DNA of 64,000 bases, from assembly GCF_958450345.1 (NCBI RefSeq), contig NC_088782.1, positions 38,182,501 to 38,246,500 on the forward strand. The letters are read 5' to 3'. Position numbers and translations under genes: made by a program. This document shows, in pieces, positions 10,297 through 20,859 of the stretch. Each line of letters opens with the position of its first letter. The first letter of the stretch is position 1. This DNA comes from Calliphora vicina (lineage: Eukaryota > Arthropoda > Insecta > Diptera > Calliphoridae). The notes under the pieces are model-generated. The model did not search any database. It was not told the origin of the DNA and worked only from the letters and a program-made list of their open reading frames with translations.

Positions 10297-11790
10297 TATT
10301 CAAAATTTCTGTTCTAAATTTCATACTGGATAGTTGCTGTAAATGTTCTATTTTGGTTATTTTCCAGACTGTGACGTATAATTTAGATTAATATCTTCAT
10401 AAATATTCATTCTACTATCTAATTTCTTCTATTTGAAAAGTGCATTGCTCAAAACTTTTAAAGAAAGATTTCATAGAAAGTACATATTATTAAAGTTTGA
10501 AATGAACCTGAACCGTTTGAACCACGATTCCAAGAAAACAAAAACATACAAACACCTTATATACCGATGCAATTACAAAATTCGTGGCTTTTGCTACTGT
10601 GATACAAAAGGAAACCAAATGAAAAGAGTACTGAACATTACTTTAGCTATTTTTATTATCATCATCATTTTGAAGATTTCATTATATCAACGTTTCACTG
10701 TAATTACTGTGAGGTAATCGCAGTAGTAGTATTCGAAATAGAGGAAAGCAAAGCCAAAATTAACTGAGTATGGATGGCGATGTTGATGATGAATGATATT
10801 TTTGTGAGGGTAAAATATTATACATTCTACTCGTACTCGAATGCTGGCTGTAAGGCTGGGTTTGGCTAAAAATGCTTATAACATTCACCAAAAATACATA
10901 TAAAAACTTTGCCTGACTGCCTGACATACTTACATTAAGAGCGATGTAGCTGAATTGTTAGTTGTCTGACAGACAGTCTCTTCGTTCGCTGTTTCGTCTA
11001 ACTGACTAACTGTCCGTCTGATGTTGAAGTAGAGTAGAGTGGAGTGGAGAAAAAAAGGTTTAGCTTATAGGTCGTAGAGACAAACAGTCGTTGGTTGGTT
11101 CTGTTCGGTTGGCTGTTTGCCTGATGTTGAGTTCTACTATATATTTTCAATGCCTTTGGGTGCAGATTATCTTGATATTTTGTCTAAAACCATCTCTTAT
11201 TGTCTTCACTACAACAACGACTATGTCGTAGCCATAGTAGTCGATGTTGACGATGATGATGATGAAGACGACGACGACGTCGTCGACTATAGCGACCTTT
11301 TTTTTCCATTATAATTATTTTTTTGCTTTCGAAATATGGAATTTTAGTATACAGAAAATTGTATACTATTGTAGAATACATAAAAAGTATGTATCTCTAC
11401 TTTTTGAGATTTTTGTGTTGTTGAGCCAAACCCTCTAGAAATTATTTTGAATGTGCAGAATGTGTTTTATTTTTCAGTTTCAGTTTTAGTTGTTTTTGTT
11501 GTTGTTTGATTTTGGTTTTTGTTTTCAGTTTAAAATCGTCTATATACCAGGGTTTTAATTTACATTTTCTGAGTAAATATTCGTGTGTATTTATATCTAT
11601 AGTATAGAATTCGTTTTGTGAAAAAGGAAGCCGTAAAATGTGCAATTTCATAAGTTGGGGTTCTCATATTGTGATGCAAGTTGTATTTTAAAGCACCCTT
11701 CTACCGTTCGACTGCTCGATTTTACTAATACAAACAACCACAAGTCGTCGATCCGAAAACATACAAAAATTACAATTATTATCATGCACA
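10297..11790. other. Intron-like AT-rich stretch
   Basis: No coding exon is seen. Features are a GACTGCCTGAC/CTGACTAACTG patch near 10910..11015, a (GAT)n(GAC)n run around 11253..11285 and TTTTTGTTGTTG runs near 11495. The recurring CTGACTGACTG-type patches also occur near 6925, 33310, 33650 and 45180. Confidence 0.4.
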
Positions 11791-11800
11791 CAAATACATA

Positions 11801-11901
11801 TACTATAATATAATATAATATAATATAATATAATATAATATAATATAATATAATATAATATAATATAATATAATATAATATAATATAATATAATATAATA
11901 T
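11801..11901. repeat. (TAATA)n pentanucleotide microsatellite
   Basis: About 20 nearly perfect copies of TAATA run without interruption. They create a long artificial minus-strand reading frame of Tyr/Ile/Leu, which is not a gene. Confidence 0.95.
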
Positions 11902-12234
11902 ATACTACATGTTTACTTGTACATAAGCACATACATACAAACATACATATATATATATATGGATGGATGTGTGCATACAAATTTAGTTAGTTATAGTTAT
12001 ATCCGCCTATATAAATATATATATTGATAAAACCCAGTTTTTCAACCAAAGATACAGGGCGTTTAAACGAGACAAGTCTTAAAAGATCTTTCATACTAAA
12101 TCAATTTTAGGAAAAAATATTTTGTCTGTCTATAATACAAATTTTTAACAAGCGACGCAAGGCTCAAACGTTTTTTCTAACCAAAAACAAATTTCAGAAA
12201 AATTTTATAAATCTATCTTAACAAAACGACTCCA

Positions 12235-12300
12235 TAAAGTATTTGTCCGCTGTATGTTGAAATCAACTTTTCGAAGCCCTCAAATAACTAACATACCTAG
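12235..12300 (+). repeat. DINE-1/Helentron-like repeat fragment
   Basis: TGTCCGCTGTATGTTGAAAT and the following CAACTTTTCGAAGCCCTCAA match the central block of the longer copies (for example 15920..15970). Both ends are lost. Confidence 0.55.
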
Positions 12301-12357
12301 CTTTTTTTAAAAAAAAAAAAACATTTGCACAATATAAATTCATTCAAAGTGTTGGCC

Positions 12358-12955
12358 CCGAGAACAATCCGGGAACTGAATCTCGAAAATTCGACTATAC
12401 ATATCCACTTAGACAGCCTTGCATCAATCAAGGCTCTTAATTCCAATGTTATTAGGTCGAAATGTCTTCTCAATTGTATACAATCACTGGCACAACTGAC
12501 ACAACATCACGTCGAGTTGATATGGGTTCCAGGACATGAGGGCATCCGGGGAAATGAAGTATCTGATGAATGCGCAACCAACGGGTCGTCCCTAGACGTA
12601 ACTCTTGTGCAAAGGGACATTCACACTCACTTGATGACCTTATCGAAATTGATAGATGAATGGGCTTTAAGTGAGACAGAACTCAGGTGGTCAAATATCA
12701 TCACTTGTAGAATATCCACAATACTCTGGCCCACTCTGGCAGAGGATAGGACCAGGACTCTTTTGTCTTTTAGTATTAATTTGATTAGGCTTCTTACGGG
12801 TATAATCACCTTCTAGTCAACGAAATTAGGGAGGGAAACTATTCTCCCTTTATGTATGAATTCTCAGCATAAGGGATAGTGTTTCCAAGGGTGCCACAAT
12901 GCCTCCGAGTGAACTCGCTTACTTTCGAGCAACCCATTTAACCTAACCTAACCTA
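12358..12955 (+). pseudogene. Non-LTR retrotransposon, RNase H domain and 3' end, nested in mariner
   Basis: An open frame ending at 12816 encodes an RNase H1-type domain: IHIHLDSLASIKAL with an active-site Asp, then WVPGHEGIRGNEVSDECA with the conserved His and last Asp. Downstream are the usual amphipathic C-terminal segment and a 3' untranslated part ending in TAACCTAACCTAACCT. TTGGCC at 12352..12357 and TTGACC at 12956..12961 flank it as a diverged target duplication. The first residues of the frame, before about 12358, come from mariner. The element is 5'-truncated, with no reverse transcriptase. The I/jockey/R1-type clades carry such RNase H domains; I cannot choose among them. Confidence 0.75.
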
Positions 12956-13063
12956 TTGACCATTGTTAGCAATGACATTTTCCCATCTTTCTGGTAACAT
13001 ATGGATTCTGAACCAAAAACTGCGCATCTGAAAGAACGAATCAAGCCAATATCGGATACTCTG

Positions 13064-13811
13064 CACAGAGGGATTTTGGTGTCAAAAAGTCAATTTTTCA
13101 AACACTAAATTTTAAAAATCAAATGATCCAGTTTTGTAGAGAAATGTTTAAAGATGAAATGTACACTTATTGTTTTAAGAAAAATTTAATTTTATTTTTA
13201 AAAAATTGAAGGAAAGATATCCCACTCGCATCCCACTAAGGGACTAAAAATATCTTAAAGGAATGGACCTAGGCTTTCTTTTGAGCAAAAAAAAAATTAA
13301 AAAAGGGCCCATATTGGAAAAAAATTTTGATTTTGCAAAAAAAAATTAAAAAATTGTATGTCTTGCGTTACAAAGTATTTATTTTGATAGATATCCCACT
13401 CGCATCCCACTAAGGGACTAAAAATATCTTAAAGGAATGGACCTAAGCTTTCTTTTGACTACAAAAAAAAAGGGCCCATTTGGAAAAAAAATCGTATTTG
13501 CAAAAAAAAAAGTCAAAAATTGTAAGTCTTGAGTTAAAAAATATTTATTTTGATAGATATCCCACTCGCATCCCACTAAGCGACCAAAAGGGTCTTCAAG
13601 GATAATATCTAAGCTTTTGTTTGACCTAAAAAAAAAGATTAAAAAAGGGTCCATTTTGAAAAAAAAAGTCAACAAAGTTTTTGATTTTGCAAAAAAAGTC
13701 AAAAATTTTATGTTTTGAGTTACAAAATATTTATTTTGATAGATATCCCACTCGCATCCCACTAAGCGACCAAGTAGGTGTTCAAGGAAAATATCTAAAC
13801 TTTATTTTAAG

Positions 13812-13842
<31 letters not shown>

Positions 13843-14733
13843 TTTTAAAAAAAAGTCAAAAAAGTTTTTGATTTCGGAAAAAAAATATTAAAAATTTTTT
13901 ATTTTTTTTTTTAAATATTTTTTTTCGAAAGATCGAAGAAATAGCTATCTATACTATTTGGGACACATTTTGCTAAGAACAATAGGTAATAAGTTACATG
14001 GATAAGAAAAAACCCCTGTTTGACCAAATTGTCAAAATTTTACCCCCTATAACTCAGAGAGTTCTCGACCGATGTTGTTGAAAAATTGTGTCTGAGTTAC
14101 TATCCAATAGAGCTAACCTTGGTGCAAATTTCATCCCGATCGGAAGACATCGATTTCAGAAGTTGGTTCACTTGACATGAAATGCCCCATATGTATAATT
14201 TTTCTAATGATACCATTTACCTTTAACATATTTGAAAAATATAACATTTCTACATAAATAAAAAAAATTATGGGGATATCATAAACCGTTAAGAAGATAT
14301 GCCCAAATCTATAAGTCTCTAAAATTTATTTTATTTTTGATTTTCCATGGAGAAAAAAAATGTAGCCCAAAATGAAAGTTGGGAGTGTCTTGTTTCGATT
14401 AAAAGAAAAAATAGTTTTCGGAAGTTTTCGGAACAGAATGAAAACTTGAAATTTTTTGTCGAATAATAAACGAAATATCCAAACAATTCATATCTATGTA
14501 TGGGTTTCGTGGCGGCATACGTTCTTCTTTTGTTTCAAAAAATATATTTACCAAATTTCTAGACTTTTACTTGGATAGGAAACTGCCCATTTGGACTGTA
14601 TGGGCAGTGGGAGTTGGGCGTGGTCGATTTTTATAAAATTTTATTTTTTTCTTAATTTACTCCATATAATTCAACGCTTTACGACCACTCCTTATAATTT
14701 TTGCCAAAAAATGTATGAAGCCATCCCTCTGTG
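13064..14733. mobile_element. 1670-bp inverted-repeat element with CTCTG target duplication, nested in mariner
   Basis: Termini CACAGAGGGAT and ATCCCTCTGTG are perfect 11-bp inverted repeats. CTCTG lies on both sides (13059..13063 and 14734..14738), and the mariner sequence GATACTCTG-TTCCAAAG is restored by removing the element and one CTCTG. The inside holds four tandem repeats (13206..13930) and then non-coding sequence with 'TATAACTCAGAGAG'-type blocks. It has no transposase. A 5-bp duplication and CAC start recall Transib, but the heptamer differs by one base from its CACWRTG consensus. Confidence 0.8.
13206..13930. repeat. Tandem repeat, four units of about 166-186 bp
   Basis: The block GATATCCCACTCGCATCCCA begins at about 13217, 13391, 13559 and 13743, each time followed by CTAAG, AATATC/GGGTCTT variants, poly-A runs and GGGCCCAT or GGTCCAT. 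Units are gapped but clearly homologous. They lie inside the 1670-bp element and are probably part of its own structure. Confidence 0.85.
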
Positions 14734-14985
14734 CTCTGTTCCAAAGTGAAGAGTATCCCAGAGACAGCGAAACAAATAGTAGTCGAACGGGGCAAGGTCT
14801 GGACTATAAGACGGGTAAGGCAAAACAACTTCATTCTAAATACTTTTTAATAGATATTGTCCGCATACACGGGGCGTTTTTCGGCCAATGCTCGCTTCAA
14901 ACAAATCAGTTGCGTTCGGTAAAGATTCCCTATGATGGTTTGATCAGATTTCAGCAGCTTTTTGGGCAAACAATTTTTATTCTCC

Positions 14986-15400
14986 AAAATTTGTTTTTAA
15001 TATTTATCACGATCGTTTCGAAAAATGGTCTTTGTGTAGATTAACATACCTGGACATTTTGTTTATATTTGTCGAAATAAGCATGATCACTAAATATAGA
15101 TGTTTCTCATTCTTTAAACAAATAATGATTTAATTAAAAATATCTTTAATTATAAAATGATCACATCAACCTATTTATAAATGGTCACTAGCTGTTTGAT
15201 ATAACTAAAGTAATTTTAGATCAAATAAGCAATTGGTATTGTTATCACCCCCTTTTGTGCTCCTTTGATTATTATTTTTACTGAATAATATCAATAAAAT
15301 GAGAACTGGCTAATTGTCAGTTTTATCCATTGTGTTGACATAATCATGATAATAAGTTGCCAATTGGTTCAAATGATCACGACTGTGATTTAACTTATGT
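14986..15400. other. Unassigned AT-rich stretch
   Basis: No coding or repeat signature is recognised, apart from several GATCAC/GTGATC motifs that may be chance. Confidence 0.3.
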
Positions 15401-15522
15401 GTCGATTATGGATGGCAACCGAACTTCATGAAGTTGCCATTTGTCAACAGAAAATGATGCTGCCAGTTGCCATCTGTAATACCATTTAGGCAACTGAAGT
15501 TCGTTTGCCATCCATAATCGAC
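15401..15522. mobile_element. 122-bp palindromic element
   Basis: GTCGATTATGGATGGCAACC and the inverse GGATGGCAAACG-type arm ending ATAATCGAC pair over about 28 bp (one or two mismatches). An inner AACTTCATGAAGTTGCC also pairs. It resembles a small MITE. No clean target duplication could be read. Confidence 0.55.
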
Positions 15523-15782
15523 CCATTATATTTCAACTCAAAAAGTATTCATATAAAATTCTTCATGTACTTTCACTGTCGAGATTATCGCATGTGCCAG
15601 ATTTCAGTGTGGTACCCTTCCTAGGTGAGGACAGTGATACCCAAATTCGTCCATTGAGGAAAGGGGTTAGGTCGTAATTTATTGGATGTAATACTCTCGG
15701 AACTTATGTAGATCGCCCGAAAATCAATATTTACCAATTATTCTTTTCCTTTCAATTTCAATGATTTTTGAACATATTTTTA

Positions 15783-16478
15783 TACCCTTCACCATTAGTG
15801 GCAAGGGTATATATAAGTTTGTCATTCCGTTTGTAATTTCTACATTTTTCATTTCCGACCCCACAAAGTTTATATATTCTGAATCGTTATAGATAGCGAA
15901 GTCGATATAGCTATGTCCGTCTGTATGTTGAAATCAACTTTCCGTAGCCCCCAAATAACTTACATATATTATTCATACATCAATATATCGGAAATTCTTC
16001 CGGTTCGGTTGATATCTAAAATCGACGAAATCGGTCCAGAAATAGCTGAGATATAAGGAAATAACCGGGACAACCTCGATTTTTGTCCTATTTTTGATCT
16101 ATATCTGGATTACTATGTCATTAATATAGACAATATGGATATCTAATGATAGATATTTCAAAGTCCATTGCAACGATGTATATAAGGCTGTATATAGTAA
16201 GTTGGACCTAAAATTGGTCAAAATCGGGAATAAAAATTTTTAACCCGAATTCTTTTTTCATCAAAAAACTTTTTTTTTTGTCAAAAATTCTATTTGAAAA
16301 AAAAAGAATTTGGAAAAACTTTTTTAAAACACAATTTCGAAAAAAAATGTGAAAATCAATTTTGAAAAAAAAAATAATTTTGTTTACTTAAAAATATTTA
16401 AAAAAATTATTTTAAAGTATAATTTGGTGAAGGGCATATAAGATTCGGCACAGCCGAATATAGCTCTCTTACTTGTTT
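15783..16478 (+). mobile_element. DINE-1/Helentron-like non-autonomous element, near full length
   Basis: The order is ATACCCTTCACC, GGGTATATATAAGTTTGTC, ATTCCGTTTGTAATTTC, TCCGTCTGTATG (short GTCT region), GTTGAAATCAACTTTC, a long middle with homopolymer runs, then AATTTGGTGAAGGG, a GC-rich hairpin ATTCGGCacaGCCGAAT at 16443..16459 and the end CTCTCTTACTTGTTT. Conserved block, GTCY microsatellite, second block and a 3' hairpin a few bases before the end is the DINE-1/mini-me architecture linked to Helentrons. It is non-coding. Confidence 0.75.
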
Positions 16479-17918
16479 TACCTTGACTTTGAAGTCATCT
16501 TACGGCAATGCTGATCAGTTTCCAATTTAGATAATCTTTGCAGACATTCGTCTACTTTATTACCACTATATTATCTGGCCGAATTTTTGGATAATGCTAG
16601 GGCCAAATTACCGCATTCGATATCGAGTAAAATTTATCGTAATTTTCTTATTTGAAAAATAAGAATAAATATATAATAGAGCAAGAAATTTAGTACATTT
16701 TATCATAATTTCGATATCTAAATTATTTTTCGATTCGATAGCTCATTCGATCACGAATGGACTGACTGTGAAATCAACTTGAACAATCTTCCAGCTACCG
16801 TTTACGAAAGTATACGGCAAAATTTAGTTTCTTAAACAAACCCATGGCTATAAATCATTGATTTTTACTCCTTGACATAAATAACGATTTGTGCGATCTA
16901 CCAGGAATTCTATCTCAAAGTCACGATCCTTAACCTGATCAGGAATGATACGTGTTATGTAGACACGTGGTAGATTTTAAGGCTTCAACATTTGATCATC
17001 TTCATTAATCATTACCTGATTTCAATTGCAGGTTGTTGTGAATAGGTTAGCATCAACCTCGCATTCCTGCATAATACGAGATGAGACTCTTCACATTGTT
17101 CGAGTGAAGAGTTGTATGACATTGCTTTCAAATTCACGATTTTTTCACGTTCAATAACACAGCACAACCAAGTGGAGGTTTCTTAAATTTTCTGTAATAC
17201 AAATGGGTGCCAAAACTACGCGGTATCTTTACGGCAACGGTAAAGTGGGAAAAGATCCATTCTTAAATTTGCGACACCAATGATCTGGCTGGAGTCCCGT
17301 AATCATCCTGGCCAAGATAAACGAGTAATGGAGTGAACGATATCAATGAAGATGATGAGATGGGACCACCATATGAAGGTAGATTATTGCTGGAATCTTT
17401 GTTGTGATCTTAAGCGTGCTCTTTATTCATGAAAATCCTATAAGAGACAAATTTTTAAGTATTCTCATTGACGCTGTAAAATAAATTTTGTAAGAATATT
17501 TTATTTTTATGTGAAGAGTTGTTTTCTAAATATTTTAGGACCTTTTTATTGGATTTACATTTTTTTTACTAAAATTAGTTCGTTGGAATATCTAGATTGC
17601 GCATACATTGAATAATGGGTGAAAAAATTTTACATTTCAATGTTTTAAGAACGAACCTTTAAAAACATAATTTTGAAAATCCTTTGCAAGTTATACTCAC
17701 CAATGTGACTCCACTTAAATAAAGAGATGTGACTCCACTCAAATGAAGAGAAAATATTTTAAGGTTTGGAAATATTAAGCGAATTATACATAAAATGGTG
17801 AAAATTATGCAAATATTAAATGTCACTATAATTCAACTGGTTTCTACGCTGCAGCGTAGTGATTGCACTTGTATGGAAGAGAGTGACAAAGATATTAGGA
17901 ATAAAGATATAGTGTTAA
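16479..17918. other. Unassigned stretch with one coding-like remnant
   Basis: On the minus strand near 16870..16975, 34 codons without a stop read LPRVYITRIIPDQVKDRDFE and on to LVDRTNRYLCQG, with an upstream in-frame stop. The codon choice looks coding, but I do not recognise the family. It may be an exon remnant of a host gene or of an old element. An acceptor-like CAATTGCAG occurs on the plus strand at about 17022..17030. The rest is unremarkable. Confidence 0.25.
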
Positions 17919-18881
17919 AGGGCCGGATTTATATGCAAATGCATATTTTTTCACGAACATCCAAATACAATGGTGATTAATTATCTATTCGAATCTCACA
18001 TTTTGCTGTAAAATGGCATCGATTTGGTGCATATTTTTGCATATTTTATTAATAATGCTTATTTTGTTATATTTTACTTTAAAATGCATATTTAAAGATA
18101 TAATTTTTTGTAGTCAATGGACAACATATTGTCTGGGCAACATTTTTTTTGTCAAATTTATTATAGAAATAGCGATAAAAGTTATCGACTTATTTCTTTC
18201 GATATCGAAAAACTGGCATTATGTTCTTCATTTCTCTATCAGCAATTAAAAATTATAATTTCAAAACATTTTGCTTCAAAAAAGTTTAAGGGTTTTTTTA
18301 AGTATGAAAAATTCATTAAATGTATGGAAAACATTCATATTTATTTTCATTTCAATTTTGATTTATAAGAGATTTCGTTATCGAAAGCTTCACAGCCATT
18401 TCCCAGCTGTTTTAGGAGACTGTCCTGAACTAGCGATTTTACCTATCTTTTAGGGTGACAACTAGTTACATAACTAGCTACGTGACTAGTTATCTTAACA
18501 CATGCATGTACTAAGCAGTAGGTCAATTGACCCTTTTTGATATCTTAGCACTACCCAATTAACCTTTAAAGTGACTACACTATAGATTACTAAGAGACAC
18601 TTAAGTGACAATTGTCTTTACGCTAGATTTTATGGGACCAATTGACTTCTATCTGCGTTACAAATAGCACATACATCAAATGGCTTAATATATATAAATT
18701 GGAGTCAGCCAAGTCATAAAACATTAAATATTAGTGACAATTACTGTATATTTTACGATCCATAATTTATTATTTTATGTTTCTGCACAAAAATATACTT
18801 GCATATTTTTTAAATTAGGTCATATTTTGATTTTTTTATGCATATTTTTCAATAATAAATGCATGAATATCCGCCCCCTAC
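17919..18881. mobile_element. Inverted-repeat element with AGGG(C)CGGAT termini
   Basis: The left end AGGGCCGGATTTATATGCAA and the inverse right end (ATGAATATCCGCCCCCT) match imperfectly, and both subterminal regions repeat GCATATTTTT. The middle holds LTR-like sequence at 18395..18745. Flanking duplication is not clear. It is best read as an old DNA transposon remnant or MITE with a later insertion. Confidence 0.4.
18395..18745 (+). repeat. LTR-like block, partial copy
   Basis: It aligns with 57945..59106. Shared blocks include TAACACATGCATGTACTAAG, GACACTTAAGTGACAATTGT, ACGCTAGATT and a TATA-box segment ATATATAAATTGGAGTCAGC, followed by AGCCAAGT. Both copies put the TATA box at the same place, consistent with the U3/R part of a retrotransposon LTR. 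The polyadenylation end is missing here. Confidence 0.45.
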
Positions 18882-19974
18882 TGATGATATTAAAACAGCA
18901 GCGCTGCTGCTGCGATTTAATTTCCTTTAGTGGATTGGAAAGAAAACATTACAATGACAATCGTTTTATTTTCGAATTGGTTTTCACTTACCTATGATTT
19001 CATGATGTTGAACTTCTTCTTGGGTTCGTTACAATTTGTTTAATTTTCTCATTTCAGTAATATGGCAATAGAAAACAGACAAAAGAAAATGTCAAAATAG
19101 CTGTAGTTTGGAAAGAGGAATAAATATATATCACACTCGTTGCCTATTGAACATTTTATCCTCTCGCTCTGCAAATCACAATCATTGAAAAGTGGTTGTA
19201 GAAAGTCAAAATAACCATACGGTTTGATATTACATTTTTGACAACTGTCATTTGTTGCATATCTATAATAATCTGTGCCGAATTACCTAATATAGTCCCT
19301 CAATACTTTTAAGATTGCCCTCATAAAATATAGGTATACCATTAAATAAAATATAGACAGATGCCATGCCTCTGCCCATTATTTTCTAATCGTATTTCAA
19401 AAACAGCTGCAATTCATCGTAGTCGTCGTTGCTTTTGTGGTTGTTGTATTATTATTATATCTATCATACTATTTTTTTGGTATTTCAGTGGGTTTGGGTA
19501 TTCGATATATATAAAAATGGTTGCTAAAAACATTAATAATTCGTTATGGGGCCTGAGTATATAGACAAATTTTCTCTGACAAAAAAATTTCATTATAGCT
19601 ATGTACAGAGGCAGAATTGATATTAAACACGAACTATTTGACGACGAACCATTAAAAAATCGTGGCACGTCTAAACGAAGAACATCACGATTTTTTCCTA
19701 TACATATTGTATGAGTACCTATCATTGTTATTGTTGTTGTTGTTGGAGCTTACATTTCAGATACACAAAAACAAAATTAGAGAAAATGAAATAGCAGCAA
19801 CAAAAACAATACAAAAATCATTCAAATTCAAATTACCTTAGGCAAAAAAAAATCAATGATTAGCGGATATATTCTCATATAAGTAGTACCTACATATAAT
19901 AATTGTGACGCTATGACGCTAAAAACCTCATTCCCCGAACTTTTGTTGTACGTATGTATAACAAAAGTTTTATA
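18882..19974. other. Intron-like stretch
   Basis: Simple-sequence patches (GCAGCGCTGCTGCTGC near 18898, TTGTTATTGTTGTTGTTGTT near 19727) lie in AT-rich DNA. Open frames here show no domain. Confidence 0.35.
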
Positions 19975-20373
19975 TTAGGGTGGGCAGATTTTGTTCACAA
20001 AATATCATAGGGGGAGCCCTAGAAACATAGATCCAAAATGGAGTTTGATTTTGAGAAAATTTAAAAAAATGCATAAAAAAAATTCAAAAATACAAAAGTT
20101 TTACTTCTGAAAAACTTTGCAAAATTTGGAGGCAAATTGATAAATGAATGAAAACACTCCAGAAATTACCCTAATTCCCAACACTTGCCTGTCAACGCAA
20201 ATTTTACCCAAACTTAGCCGTGCTTCACTACTTACAACCTATTTTTGTATTTCCGCAAAATCAAAATCCTTTCTAAACCTATGGTTTCTAGGGCTTAGGT
20301 ACTTAGAATTTTTGATAGAATCAAAGATTTTTTATTTTATTATTTTGCCTCCATACACATCGATCCACCCTAA
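19975..20373. mobile_element. 399-bp inverted-repeat MITE with TA target
   Basis: The start TTAGGGTGGGCAG and end CCACCCTAA are inverted, with TA on both sides. A second inverted pair lies inside (AGCCCTAGAAACATAG against CTATGGTTTCTAGGGCT). The element is non-coding. The 88-residue frame across it is a by-product. The TA duplication would fit Tc1/mariner-type, but the termini are not typical. Confidence 0.6.
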
Positions 20374-20859
20374 TATGCATCTATTTGTAAGTGAGTGTTA
20401 TTTGTTCTAGCGTCAGCAAATTTTGAGCTGAAATGTAGGGGCCTATAATTATACATATTTGCTATTTTTCAGACTTTATTGATTTGACCTTAAAATGATA
20501 AAAAAAACCTGCATACGAGTGTGTTTGTATGCACTATATTAAATACATATTTCAAAATGCCGATAATCGTATTTGAATAGATACATATTTAAGATTGACA
20601 AGCGATTTTTTTAAATACACTTTTAAGTGTAAAAGGAAAATTTTTCAAAAGTTTTTGTGTATCTCGTTATGGAAACGAGTATTTATTAAATGTCTACTTA
20701 CATATATAAATATTTGTTTAAAACAAATTATAAATAAATATGAAAATAACGCTTTAGATAGTTATAAAGCTATTGTGGTTTTAAACTTGGGGTCATTAGT
20801 TTCAAGATTTTCACTTGTAAGTGGATACATACATTGTTTAATACAGCTGAAGGCAAAAG
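20374..20859. other. Unassigned AT-rich stretch
   Basis: No recognised gene or repeat is seen, other than short TAAATA runs. Confidence 0.3.

Larger units (their letters stand above)
12318..14985 (-). pseudogene. mariner transposase pseudogene, copy 3, split by two insertions
   Basis: The 3' terminal part (TTTGCACAATATAAATTCAT) is at 12318..12357, the next part (GACCATTGTTAGCAATGACA and TCGGATACTCTG) at 12956..13063, and the part around the second and third catalytic blocks at 14734..14985. Joined, these are collinear with other copies. The first gap holds a non-LTR fragment and the second a 1670-bp inverted-repeat element. TGA at 14831..14833 (minus) is the stop shared by the family. The N-terminal half is missing. 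Confidence 0.8.

Noticed and set aside
11648..11980. 110-codon minus-strand open frame rich in Tyr/Ile/Leu
   Set aside because: It is created by the (TAATA)n microsatellite and has no domain.
12325..12357. First eleven residues of the RNase H frame as the protein's true N-terminus
   Set aside because: These codons belong to the flanking mariner 3' end, and the retrotransposon starts after the target duplication.
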